This document shows, piece by piece, positions 21,741 to 29,950 of a stretch of 37,298 nt of DNA. The stretch covers positions 1 to 37,298 of IMG/VR virus record IMGVR_UViG_3300047557_001190; one strand, written 5' to 3'. The DNA is from a virus. The stretch's first letter is position 1; every line of letters starts with the position of its first letter. A program made the position numbers and the translations under genes. The notes under the pieces are model-generated. The model was not told where the DNA came from and ran no database searches. It saw nothing but the letters and a program-made list of their open reading frames with translations.

Positions 21741-22103
21741 ATGGCAGGATATAAAGATATTGAACCACGCTGGGAAAAGGGTGTTAGCGGAAACCCCAAC
21801 GGCAGACCAAAAAAGTACGTCACGCTACTCAAAGAGCAGGGGTACAAACTTGCCGAAATAAACGACACCATTCAGGCAATGCTGTCAATGGACTTGGATG
21901 AACTGAAAGAGGTGTGGCAGAATCCGAAAGCAACGGTGTTGGAAAAGACCATTGCGAATGCTATGCGGAAGTCACTTGAAAAAGGCAGCTTGTATTCTAT
22001 TGAAACGCTTTTATCCCGTGTGTACGGCAAACCAAAAGAAACGGCCGATGTGAACCAGACCGTGACCGGGGAGATTAAAATCACATTAGATTTAGGGGAA
22101 TGA
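21741..22103 (+). CDS. terminase small subunit-like (DUF5681-type N-terminus)
   Basis: A 120-residue protein with the N-terminal motif WEKGVSGNPNGRPKK (11-25), known from DUF5681 proteins beside phage terminases, followed by helices that could bind DNA and oligomerise. Its place two genes before the large terminase supports a small-subunit role: recognition of phage DNA. No cos or pac site could be defined. Confidence 0.65.
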   Translation: MAGYKDIEPRWEKGVSGNPNGRPKKYVTLLKEQGYKLAEINDTIQAMLSMDLDELKEVWQNPKATVLEKTIANAMRKSLEKGSLYSIETLLSRVYGKPKETADVNQTVTGEIKITLDLGE

Positions 22104-22237
22104 AAAGAAAATACCACCACCGCTTCCGCATCCAAGCCAAACGCAGACACTTAGCGTTTCAGCGTATGCTGATATTAAACCCATATTTCCGCAACCTATG
22201 GGCGGACATTAAACAAACCATAAAAGAAACCAAATGA
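22100..22237 (+). CDS. 45-residue basic protein
   Basis: A small basic protein (MKRKYHHRFRIQAKRRHLAF...) that exactly fills the gap between the small-terminase-like gene and the glycosyltransferase gene, with ATGA overlaps at both ends. Such tight coupling argues for a real gene. It is rich in R, K and H, so nucleic-acid binding is possible. No family recognised. Confidence 0.6.
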   Translation: MKRKYHHRFRIQAKRRHLAFQRMLILNPYFRNLWADIKQTIKETK

Positions 22238-23292
22238 AAGTACTCGCATTATGGCAAGGCATGGGTGGGGTTGAATACCACCGCCTTTATGTGCCGCTCA
22301 AACGATTGCAGATTGACCATGCCGACCAAATTGAGGTTGAGGTCAGTCAGGAATTTAATAAATCAGGATTACCAAATTTAAAGAAATATGACCTTGTATT
22401 ATTTAACAGATATTTGGGTGCTGACCACTACGAGATATTGCACTACCTGGCAAAGCACAGCATCCCGTACATTATCGACATTGACGACTTCTGGGAACTG
22501 CCGAAATACCACCCGACCTATAAGTATTTCCGTGAGAACAAATTGAAATCGGCAATCGTGGATGCTATCCGATACGCTGACGGGGTAACAACCACCACGC
22601 CTCAACTAGCTGCTGAATTGCGTAAGTTGAACAGGAACGTGGAGATACTGCCCAACGCATTAGACACTACTGATGAACATTGGCTATCTGCCCCACAGCA
22701 ACGTGATGTGTTCACCTTCGGCTGGGTTGGTGGCCTTACACACAGCAACGATATCATGATAATAAGCGATGCTATTGCCCGGATATGCGATGAGTACGGA
22801 GATAAGGTGCGGTTTGTCATTTGCGGTTGGATGCCGAATAATTACGTATGGGATAGCATCCTTTACAAATTCAATGGCGGTAGTGGTGTGCTTAGACCGC
22901 AGGTGGTTGTATCAGCAGCACAAGCCCCGAACGAGTACGGCAATTTTTACCGCTTGTTTGATGTGGCACTTGCACCGCTTGAAGATACCAAGTGGAACGG
23001 GTGCAAATCGGAACTGAAAATCATTGAAGCGGCAACCTATAAGTTGCCAGTCATTGCCTCAAATGTAAACCCATACATTAACCATGCTGAAAACTACGGG
23101 GTGCATTTTACGGACAATACACCCGATGCATGGTATAAATCAATGAAGCATTTTTTGGACAGCCAAGAAAGTGCAAAGATTTTGGGGGATAACAACTACT
23201 ACTACTGCAAAGAGCACCACAACCTTGATAAAATAAACAACCAGCGGTTGGAGTTTTACAAATGCACATCCAATATAAGCGACCATTCGTGA
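22234..23292 (+). CDS. GT4-like glycosyltransferase
   Basis: A 352-residue GT-B fold enzyme. N-terminal LALWQGMGGVEYHRLYVPL, central ILPNALDT and FGWVGGLTHSNDI at the start of the donor domain, and C-terminal GCKSELKIIEAATYKLPVIA with the E-x7-like signature of GT4 enzymes. It probably transfers a sugar from a nucleotide donor. It lies between packaging genes and overlaps the terminase by 31 bases. With the GT9-like, methyltransferase and oxygenase genes it could form one modification pathway. Confidence 0.8.
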   Translation: MKVLALWQGMGGVEYHRLYVPLKRLQIDHADQIEVEVSQEFNKSGLPNLKKYDLVLFNRYLGADHYEILHYLAKHSIPYIIDIDDFWELPKYHPTYKYFRENKLKSAIVDAIRYADGVTTTTPQLAAELRKLNRNVEILPNALDTTDEHWLSAPQQRDVFTFGWVGGLTHSNDIMIISDAIARICDEYGDKVRFVICGWMPNNYVWDSILYKFNGGSGVLRPQVVVSAAQAPNEYGNFYRLFDVALAPLEDTKWNGCKSELKIIEAATYKLPVIASNVNPYINHAENYGVHFTDNTPDAWYKSMKHFLDSQESAKILGDNNYYYCKEHHNLDKINNQRLEFYKCTSNISDHS

Positions 23293-24449
23293 CCGATTAC
23301 CAACGCAGGATACTTGACAGCCCTGCGAGGTACACGATTACAGCAGCCGCCACAAAAGTAGGCAAGACGGCATCGCATATTATTTGGTTGTTTGAGCAGG
23401 CATTGCAGTTAAAAGAAAATCAATCCGTGTGGTGGGTTGCACCCGTGTATCAGCAGGCAGAGATTGCCTTTAATCGTATGCGGACACAGGTAACAAACAA
23501 GGCGTTTTTTAAGGTCAATGAAAGCAAACTGCGACTGACCACCCCAACGGGCGGTATCATTCAATTTAAATCAGCAGAGAAGCCCGACAACCTTTATGGT
23601 GATGATGTTTATGCAGCAGTGTTTGACGAGTTCACACGGGCAAGGGAGGAAGCATGGTTCGCTCTGCGTTCTACGTTGACCAAAACAGAGGGTAAGTGCA
23701 AACTAATCGGGAACGTAAAGGGCAAAAAGAACTGGGGATACAAGTTGAGTGAACGGGCGAGAATGGGTGAGCCAAATTATGAGTTCCACAAAATTACCGC
23801 CTATGACGGAGTGAGTGCTGGCATCCTTAAATTAGAGGAAGTTGAACAGGCGAAACGTGATTTGCCACAGCATATATTTTCCGAGTTGTATCTTGCCGAG
23901 CCGACCGAGGATGGCAGCAACCCATTTGGATTGAGCTATATTTCGCAGTGCATTGAGCCGATTAGCAACCGCCCTGCGGAGTGGTATGGCATCGACTTGG
24001 CAAAGTATTCGGACTGGACAGTCATAATTGGATTGGATGCAGAATATAAGGTTTGCCACTTTGACCGCTTTCAAATGGATTGGTCACAGACAGAGCAGCG
24101 AATTATTCGTACCATTGGTGCGACACCTGCTGCATTAGATAGCACGGGTGTTGGTGATCCTATCGTTGAGAAAATACAGCGTGTCTGCCCCCGTGCAATC
24201 GGTGTGAAATTTACATCAGTCAGCAAACAGCAAATGATTGAGCAACTTACAGCCGATGTTCACGCTGGAATGATTAAATTCCCAGAGGGTATAATTGCGG
24301 ATGAAATGCGTAACTTTGAATTTGAACACACGCAGACGGGCATGCGATATTCAGCACCATCAGGACTACACGATGACGCTGTTTGTGCTTTGGCACTTGC
24401 CCGGCATTGCAGCATAAAAAATAAAAAAGGAGTATTTGTAATAGTATGA
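23262..24449 (+). CDS. terminase large subunit
   Basis: A 395-residue packaging motor with ATPase and nuclease domains. The ATPase has Walker A AATKVGKT (29-36) and Walker B VFDEF (120-124). The RNase H-like nuclease has Asp245 (YGIDLAKYSDW), Asp293 (ALDSTG) and Asp371/372 (GLHDDAVCALA). It looks intact. The deviating P-loop (K three residues before the usual place, with a second Lys in GKT) is common in terminases. It overlaps the GT4-like gene at the start and the chaperone gene by 4 bases (ATGA) at the end. Confidence 0.92.
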   Translation: MHIQYKRPFVTDYQRRILDSPARYTITAAATKVGKTASHIIWLFEQALQLKENQSVWWVAPVYQQAEIAFNRMRTQVTNKAFFKVNESKLRLTTPTGGIIQFKSAEKPDNLYGDDVYAAVFDEFTRAREEAWFALRSTLTKTEGKCKLIGNVKGKKNWGYKLSERARMGEPNYEFHKITAYDGVSAGILKLEEVEQAKRDLPQHIFSELYLAEPTEDGSNPFGLSYISQCIEPISNRPAEWYGIDLAKYSDWTVIIGLDAEYKVCHFDRFQMDWSQTEQRIIRTIGATPAALDSTGVGDPIVEKIQRVCPRAIGVKFTSVSKQQMIEQLTADVHAGMIKFPEGIIADEMRNFEFEHTQTGMRYSAPSGLHDDAVCALALARHCSIKNKKGVFVIV

Positions 24450-25042
24450 AATTACCAAAATCATGGCAGGACATCAGCATCGGCACTTTTCAGCAGTTGC
24501 ACAAGTTGACCGAGCCGACGTTTGAAAACCAAATCGCCACGCTGGCTATCCTTACTGACAAAAGTGTGGATGAAATAGAAGAGTTGCCAATTAAGGACAT
24601 AACCTCTGCCATTAAATCGTTGGCGTGGATGTCGCAGTTACCGACCGCAAAGGATTGCAAAAAGTTTAGGCACGGGCTGACAACTTATAAATTTGTGGCA
24701 TCACAGCACGAACTGGCCGCACATCAGTTTATTGCCGTGCAGGATTTGTTTGGTCAGCAGGATAATTGGGTAGGAAACCTGCACAAAATCATGGCTGCCC
24801 TTGCTGTCAAATACAAATGGTTCCGCAAGTCGGAAATTAAACCCACCGAATTCGAGGGGGTTGCTGATTTATTCCGTGAACGCATGAGCATCGCCAATGC
24901 CTACGGATACGCACTTTTTTTTTCTCTATGCTTGCCGGAGTTACTCGAAACTACCCGAGTATATTTAGAGCAGGAAGTGGCGAAATTGAAGAAGATAGCC
25001 GCAGAAAAGACCGCCCAGCAATCGCATGGCTCAAAACAATAG
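24446..25042 (+). CDS. tail assembly chaperone (G-like)
   Basis: A 198-residue, mainly helical protein (MKLPKSWQDISIGTFQQLHK...) between terminase and tail genes, in the place of lambda gpG-type chaperones. Residues 1-150 form the core, and the end is a long charged helix (RVYLEQEVAKLKKIAAEK). At codons 157-159 it contains nine T in a row, which allows -1 slippage to the frame of the next small gene. Chaperone function is inferred from position, length and the slippery site. Confidence 0.6.
   Translation: MKLPKSWQDISIGTFQQLHKLTEPTFENQIATLAILTDKSVDEIEELPIKDITSAIKSLAWMSQLPTAKDCKKFRHGLTTYKFVASQHELAAHQFIAVQDLFGQQDNWVGNLHKIMAALAVKYKWFRKSEIKPTEFEGVADLFRERMSIANAYGYALFFSLCLPELLETTRVYLEQEVAKLKKIAAEKTAQQSHGSKQ
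24915..24923 (+). other. candidate -1 frameshift site
   Basis: Nine T (24915-24923) include T TTT TTT in the correct phase for a -1 shift from the chaperone frame into the frame that stays open to 25239. The product would be a G-T-type fusion. The second frame also has its own ATG (25048), so slippage is possible but not needed. Confidence 0.4.
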
Positions 25043-25047
25043 ACAGC

Positions 25048-25239
25048 ATGGCAAATGGCGACCGCACTAAATGGGACTTCTTTTTAAACATGACATTGGT
25101 GGAGTTCTTGAATGCGGTATCGTTCCACAATGAGAAACAAAGGGCAAAGACCGAACGGCTAAATGCAGCCGCACAAGGTGCAAAATCTGCAAAAGACAGC
25201 AGCGTATATCAAATTGCTTTATTGCAGGAAATGATTTAA
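25048..25239 (+). CDS. small tail chaperone partner (T-like)
   Basis: A 63-residue helical protein (MANGDRTKWDFFLNMTLVEF...) ending KDSSVYQIALLQEMI. ATG 25048 lies five bases after the stop of the chaperone gene, so independent translation is natural. The same frame is open upstream to the T9 tract, so it might also be the C-terminal part of a frameshift fusion. A pair of such genes before the tape measure is typical for siphophages and contractile phages. The late-type motif starts directly after its TAA. Confidence 0.55.
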   Translation: MANGDRTKWDFFLNMTLVEFLNAVSFHNEKQRAKTERLNAAAQGAKSAKDSSVYQIALLQEMI

Positions 25240-25258
25240 CCTACTTTTATATGTAGGG
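25240..25258 (+). promoter_or_regulatory. late-type promoter motif before tRNA-like element
   Basis: CCTACTTTTATATGTAGGG, with perfect CCTAC/GTAGG arms. Unlike the other sites it is not followed by ATG but, 10 bases on, by the 5' end of the tRNA-like element. That argues for a transcriptional rather than a translational role of the motif. Confidence 0.6.
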
Positions 25259-25268
25259 CTACGGCCTT

Positions 25269-25382
25269 GCCGGGTTAGTGTATAGAAGGTAACATTTCCA
25301 TGTCGACTAACGGGTTGCTTTGAGCGGCAATAGATAAGCAATTCAAATATGGAGGACGGGGGTTCGATGCCCCCACCCGGTG
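25269..25382 (+). tRNA. tRNA-like gene with 40-base insertion at anticodon loop
   Basis: A cloverleaf can be drawn by hand: acceptor GCCGGGT (25269-25275) with ACCCGGT (25375-25381, first pair G-U); D arm GTGT/ACAT with a 10-base loop containing GG; anticodon stem TCCAT (25297-25301) with ATGGA (25349-25353); a 4-base variable loop; T arm GGGGG TTCGATG CCCCC (25358-25374). The anticodon loop is 47 bases instead of 7. Removing 25302-25341 leaves a normal loop TTCAAAT with anticodon CAA. Leu and Ser tRNAs normally have long variable arms, which this lacks. No CCA is encoded. It could be a decaying tRNA, one with an unusual intron, or a tRNA mimic. Confidence 0.6.
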
Positions 25383-25384
25383 CG

Positions 25385-25969
25385 ATGAATATTAGTAAGG
25401 CAGATTTAGCCAAACTGGATGAATTGCTGCCACGTATCGGTATCGACGAGGCCACAGGTGGCATGGGTGGCTCTGTGCTGGGTGATGCAATGGTTGGCGT
25501 TGCTCAGGTAATTATTGACAAGCTAAAACAATCAGCAAGGGAAAAGGGTGTCAAAGCAACTGGCAACCTTATTCAAAGCATTAGGGCAGATTTTCCAAGT
25601 GTCACCCCACAGGGTATTACGGTGGCAATCGAAATGGCTGATTACTACCAATGGGTAGAGAGTGGCAGAGGCAAGGGAAGACGACCACCGATTGCGAGTA
25701 TTGAGCAGTGGATTTCTGCAAAGGGCATTCAGGTAAGGCAATCCAAAGGCGAAAGTAAACAATCGGTTTTAGATAGGCGTAAATCAATGGCAATCGCAAT
25801 CGCAAACAAAATCGCATCCAAAGGAACAATAAAGCGTTTTGGTTACAAAGGGTCGGGTTTTATAGCCGATGTCCTTACCCAGCAGAACATTGACACAATC
25901 GCACAAAAACTATCCGACATAACCGGGCTTCGAATTTCGGTGTATCTGAGTACCGAGGTAACGCAATAG
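25385..25969 (+). CDS. HK97 gp10-like tail completion protein
   Basis: A 194-residue protein with the pattern of the HK97 gp10 family: KATGNLIQSIRADFP, then ADYYQWVESGRGKGRRPPIA and IEQWISAKGI, and a C-terminal basic helix and strand region. Such proteins complete the tail end at the head-tail joint. ATG 25385 is chosen because an upstream ATG (25349) lies inside the tRNA-like element's anticodon stem. The start is two bases after that element ends, so the two must share a transcript. Confidence 0.7.
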   Translation: MNISKADLAKLDELLPRIGIDEATGGMGGSVLGDAMVGVAQVIIDKLKQSAREKGVKATGNLIQSIRADFPSVTPQGITVAIEMADYYQWVESGRGKGRRPPIASIEQWISAKGIQVRQSKGESKQSVLDRRKSMAIAIANKIASKGTIKRFGYKGSGFIADVLTQQNIDTIAQKLSDITGLRISVYLSTEVTQ

Positions 25970-25984
25970 GTACTTTTATAGGTA
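25969..25984 (+). promoter_or_regulatory. late-type promoter motif
   Basis: GGTACTTTTATAGGTA abuts the ATG at 25985 and overlaps the stop codon end of the upstream gene. The core matches other sites, but the arms do not form a dyad here. Confidence 0.55.
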
Positions 25985-27184
25985 ATGGCAATTACAATTA
26001 ATACCGAGCCAAACGACATCAGCCCGGTTTATTCCGATATCAGCTATGTGGTAACTTCCACCAACTACGCACAGAGCAATTTTAAGTTTATTGCGGTGGT
26101 AAAAAACGCATCCAACGTGGTCATTGCAAAACTGAAAGCACCGATTTTTCACGGCACTACGGACAAGGGTGTTTTTAACATCAGCCGAATTTTGCAAAAT
26201 TATGTGACTTATGACTTCACGCAATCGCTTGCATCCATCAGCAAATGCACAAATTCATATCTGGCATACAGCGTTGAATTTGGTGAGGAATATGGTGGCA
26301 CGGAATATCTAACCCTTGCAACCGACACGGGCAAATATGTGTGGAACGGCCTGTTTAATCTGTATGGCAGCGAAACCACAGCAACATATCAAATCACCTA
26401 CCCAAGCACTACGCCTAAATTTCTTAGCCGTGTACGTACAAGGAGGGTGACACTTGCACAAACCGACTACCTCTACTTTTTACGTGGGGCAGTTGGGGCA
26501 GCAACCGAAATACAAGTCAAAGCGTATAATGCCGCTGGCTCATTGATTGCCACATCACAGATAAAAAACAACTTCACGGATGCAGGCGAAAAGTCGGAGT
26601 TTTTATTGCGTTGCCCTGCTGGCCCTGATAACCTTAACGACATCACGGCAGGCAACCTAACAAGCGGAACGGCTGGCAATGTGATACCAGCATCAACAGA
26701 TTACTACACCATGCAGGCCATTGATAGCGGAAGTCAGTTGGGCAGCGAACTTTACCGATTTGATGTGGTTGAGGAGTGCAGCAAATACACACCGCAGTAT
26801 TTGTACTTTTTAAACCCTCTGGGCGGCTTTGAAAGTGTGCGTTGTAGTATGGCATCCAAAGACAAGTATAGCATCAACAGAAAGCAATTCAAGAGAAATA
26901 ACTACACGCTGTCCGGCAACATATACTCATACGATACCAGCAAGCACGGCATCACAAATTACGCAGTTGAAAAAACCAAAGAGGTGACACTGAATACCAA
27001 CTGGCTGAATGAAACGGAATTTGAATGGCTGCAAGATTTGATTGCCTCCCCTGTGGTTTTTCTCGGCAACATCCCGGTCAACATAACCGAAACAAGCTAC
27101 GAGGTATTTGATGATATCGACGGCCCGAATAACTTGAAAATAACTGTCCAATATACTGAACCTGAAAGGTTGCAAAACGCATGA
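25985..27184 (+). CDS. tail/baseplate protein
   Basis: A 399-residue beta-rich protein (MAITINTEPNDISPVYSDIS...) with a repeated-looking C-terminal region NNYTLSGNIYSYDTSKHGIT and TLNTNWLNETEFEWLQDLIA, then SPVVFL. These patterns are typical of a large family in Bacteroidetes phages that lies before the tape measure or baseplate hub gene. It may be the distal tail protein. It has its own late-type motif and overlaps the next gene by 4 bases (ATGA). Confidence 0.6.
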   Translation: MAITINTEPNDISPVYSDISYVVTSTNYAQSNFKFIAVVKNASNVVIAKLKAPIFHGTTDKGVFNISRILQNYVTYDFTQSLASISKCTNSYLAYSVEFGEEYGGTEYLTLATDTGKYVWNGLFNLYGSETTATYQITYPSTTPKFLSRVRTRRVTLAQTDYLYFLRGAVGAATEIQVKAYNAAGSLIATSQIKNNFTDAGEKSEFLLRCPAGPDNLNDITAGNLTSGTAGNVIPASTDYYTMQAIDSGSQLGSELYRFDVVEECSKYTPQYLYFLNPLGGFESVRCSMASKDKYSINRKQFKRNNYTLSGNIYSYDTSKHGITNYAVEKTKEVTLNTNWLNETEFEWLQDLIASPVVFLGNIPVNITETSYEVFDDIDGPNNLKITVQYTEPERLQNA

Positions 27185-29949
27185 ACAATGTAAGATTAGT
27201 ATGCGGTGGGGTATCGGTTGACCTGCCGAGTGATTTTGGAATACTGATAAATAAATCCATTGCCGACATCAGGGAACCAGAAAGCCGCAGTTCGGATTGG
27301 TCAAAGACATTCACACTGCCCGGCACAAAGGCAAACAACAAGCTGTTCACCCACTTGTTTGATTTGAACCTAAGCATCCGCAATACATCTGCCACGAATT
27401 TCAATCCCGATTTCAACCCTAACTTAAAAGCCGATGCAATCCTGCAAGTTGATGAGGTTACGCAGATACAGGGCTTTATTCGTCTGCTGGGTATCAAAAT
27501 AAATGACTTCAATCAGATTGAATATGAATGTTCGATGCACGGGGAGTTGGCTGACTTGTTCGCAAAGGTAGCCGATGCCAAACTTGCTGATTTAGATTTT
27601 ACCGCATACAACCACATCATCAGCGACACGAACATTTTTAATTCGTGGGATACTTCCATTGTAAAAAACAATTCATCTGGCTATGTGAATTTCAGCGGTG
27701 GTTCACCGATTGGTGAGGGCTACGTTTACGGCTGGATTGATAACGGAACCTATGCCGATTATTCAATGATGTATACCGATGACATGACCCCGTACCTATA
27801 TGCCAAAACGGTTGTCGATGCTATATTCAGCGGCACGGGTTATTCTTACTCATCCGGCAGTTTCTTTAATTCGGCACAATTTAAAAGATTGGTCGTGCCT
27901 TGCCCTACACAATACCCAGTACTTTCACAGCAACAGATTATAGAAAGGCAGTTTGAAGCCAAATCGTCGGGCAATGTAACATTATCAAATAATCAGCAGA
28001 TTTTATTCCCGGTAGAGATTACAGACCCATCAAACCAATACGACACAGGAACCAGCAAATTTACAAATGATTATAGCGGACAGCGTTATGATTTTTTCTT
28101 TGTCTGTAAATTAGAAGCTGATTACCAAAATATGTTTAATTATCAATTTTGGTATGGTTTATATATAAATGGAGTAAGAGCAAAATGGCTCAAAATAGAT
28201 ACATATAGTGTTAATTTAGGTACTAATAAATTAACGGTTGATATATCAGCTGCTTTTGAAAATATAAAACTAAATACAGGCGACCAAGTTACTATAAAAT
28301 TTGAGGAGGCATTGGAAGAAGATACAACTCTTGGCCCCGGATTTTTACCTTATGCAAGTGGCACTATTACACAACTGGCTGACAGCAAATTTTTAAATGG
28401 AATAGTTGACGGAATTTATGGTTATGGTGATACTTTGGATTTCACAGGGTTTTTTACAGGAGTTGAAACCAAACAACGTGAGTTCATGCGTTGGATTTTT
28501 ACCATGTTTAACTTGTATATTGAAGCAACTGAAATAGATAAACAGCTGATTATTCTGCCACGTGAGGAATTTTTAACAAATACGGTTAGAGATTGGACAG
28601 AAAAAAGGGATATATCACAGCCATTGGAAATTATACCGATGGGTGAACTTGAAGCAGGCCGTTATACATTTACATACAAGCAGGGCAAAGATGACGGCAA
28701 CAAATACTATGAGGAAGATTACAGCCGCATATATGGTGACAGGCAGATTTTAATTCAAAACGATTTTGTCAAAGATGAAAAGAAAATCGAAATCGGATTT
28801 GTTCCTACATTAATCGTAAAACCTGAAAACGAGATTGATAAATACCTGCCCGAAATCGCAACCAATAATGGTGAACAGAAATCTGGTGATTTAAGAATTT
28901 TACAATATAAAGTAAAAACATCGCAGGTTTATACCGTTAGAAATGGTGCATTTAGCACAACGGCAACGGGCGGAGTTACAAAAACAAAGTACCCTTTTAT
29001 GGGGCATTTAGACGACCCATTGACATCTACTACTGATATAAATTTCGGCCTACCTCGTTTTATAGGATTGCCACCGGGTACACCCGTTACAAACAATAAT
29101 CTTTTCAATCAATACTGGTCAAAGTACATGCAGGAAACTACCGACAAGGATAGCAAGATAGTTAAAGGGCAATTTTATCTTACCCCTGCTGACATGGAAA
29201 AGTTGTCATTCCGTGACTTGTACTTTTTTGACAATAATTATTTCCGGCTAAATAAAATAGAGGACTATGACCCAATCAACCCCTCGGTCAATATCTGTGA
29301 GTTTCTTTTCCTTAAATCAGGTGTGACATTTTCTGCAACGACTGGCAGCGTTGGTGGTGGCGGTAAGCGTCAGGATATATTTAGCGGATTGGAGGAATAC
29401 GACCCACGTGGTGGCAATAATCAGGGCAAAGTAATACAGGGTAAAGGGTTTTCGCTCGGTGAATTTAATAGTGCTGGTGACGGCATTATGGCTGGTGATG
29501 CAATCAGTAATTTTGGCCGAGCCAATGCGGCATTTGCTACAAGTGGAACAACATTCCTAAATGGAAGTCAACGCAGCATCGTAATAGGTGAGGGTGTGCA
29601 GAATGTTGAAAGTGATGAGGTATGGCTACAAGGCCACCTCATGACACAGGAAAACTTCACCACCAATCGCATTGAGTTGACCACAGCCACATCGGTAACT
29701 GCTGATTTATACAAGGACATCTACATCATGGATTGCACGGCAAACACCACGTTAAATTTACCCGATGCAACCACTTGTTTGAGCAAGGCATACTACGTTT
29801 ACAAAAATACGTCAGCACACTCGCTTACTATTGACCCCTACGAAGCACAAACGATTGATGACGGGGCAACTTATGTAATCACAGGACACTATGAATGTGT
29901 GCAAATTGTCAGTGACGGCACACAATGGAGAGTAATATCAAAAAAATAA
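27181..29949 (+). CDS. baseplate hub/tip protein with C-terminal fibre-like domain
   Basis: A 922-residue protein. The N-terminus has REPESRSSDWSKTFTLPGT, NNKLFTHLFDLN and FNPNLKADAILQVDE, a set I know from tail-tip proteins of Bacteroidetes phages. The middle is a long beta-rich body. After a glycine-rich hinge (GSVGGGGKRQD, about residue 720) the C-terminal 200 residues look like a fibre or spike end (TLNLPDATTCLSKAYYVYKN, then TIDDGATYVI), perhaps for receptor binding. The segment 28000-28600 is more AT-rich than its surroundings. It lies just ahead of the tape measure gene, which starts 2 bases after its stop. Confidence 0.65.
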   Translation: MNNVRLVCGGVSVDLPSDFGILINKSIADIREPESRSSDWSKTFTLPGTKANNKLFTHLFDLNLSIRNTSATNFNPDFNPNLKADAILQVDEVTQIQGFIRLLGIKINDFNQIEYECSMHGELADLFAKVADAKLADLDFTAYNHIISDTNIFNSWDTSIVKNNSSGYVNFSGGSPIGEGYVYGWIDNGTYADYSMMYTDDMTPYLYAKTVVDAIFSGTGYSYSSGSFFNSAQFKRLVVPCPTQYPVLSQQQIIERQFEAKSSGNVTLSNNQQILFPVEITDPSNQYDTGTSKFTNDYSGQRYDFFFVCKLEADYQNMFNYQFWYGLYINGVRAKWLKIDTYSVNLGTNKLTVDISAAFENIKLNTGDQVTIKFEEALEEDTTLGPGFLPYASGTITQLADSKFLNGIVDGIYGYGDTLDFTGFFTGVETKQREFMRWIFTMFNLYIEATEIDKQLIILPREEFLTNTVRDWTEKRDISQPLEIIPMGELEAGRYTFTYKQGKDDGNKYYEEDYSRIYGDRQILIQNDFVKDEKKIEIGFVPTLIVKPENEIDKYLPEIATNNGEQKSGDLRILQYKVKTSQVYTVRNGAFSTTATGGVTKTKYPFMGHLDDPLTSTTDINFGLPRFIGLPPGTPVTNNNLFNQYWSKYMQETTDKDSKIVKGQFYLTPADMEKLSFRDLYFFDNNYFRLNKIEDYDPINPSVNICEFLFLKSGVTFSATTGSVGGGGKRQDIFSGLEEYDPRGGNNQGKVIQGKGFSLGEFNSAGDGIMAGDAISNFGRANAAFATSGTTFLNGSQRSIVIGEGVQNVESDEVWLQGHLMTQENFTTNRIELTTATSVTADLYKDIYIMDCTANTTLNLPDATTCLSKAYYVYKNTSAHSLTIDPYEAQTIDDGATYVITGHYECVQIVSDGTQWRVISKK

Positions 29950-29950
29950 A

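Noticed and set aside
17093-24449. Search for integrase, excisionase or repressor genes
   Set aside because: No tyrosine or serine recombinase motif and no CI/Cro-like small HTH protein was found on either strand. The only HTH-like proteins are the sigma-like, DnaA-like and initiator proteins.
25349-25384. Longer N-terminus of the gp10-like protein (from ATG 25349)
   Set aside because: The ATG is part of the anticodon stem of the tRNA-like element, and the extra residues (MEDGGSMPPPGA) are encoded by its T arm.
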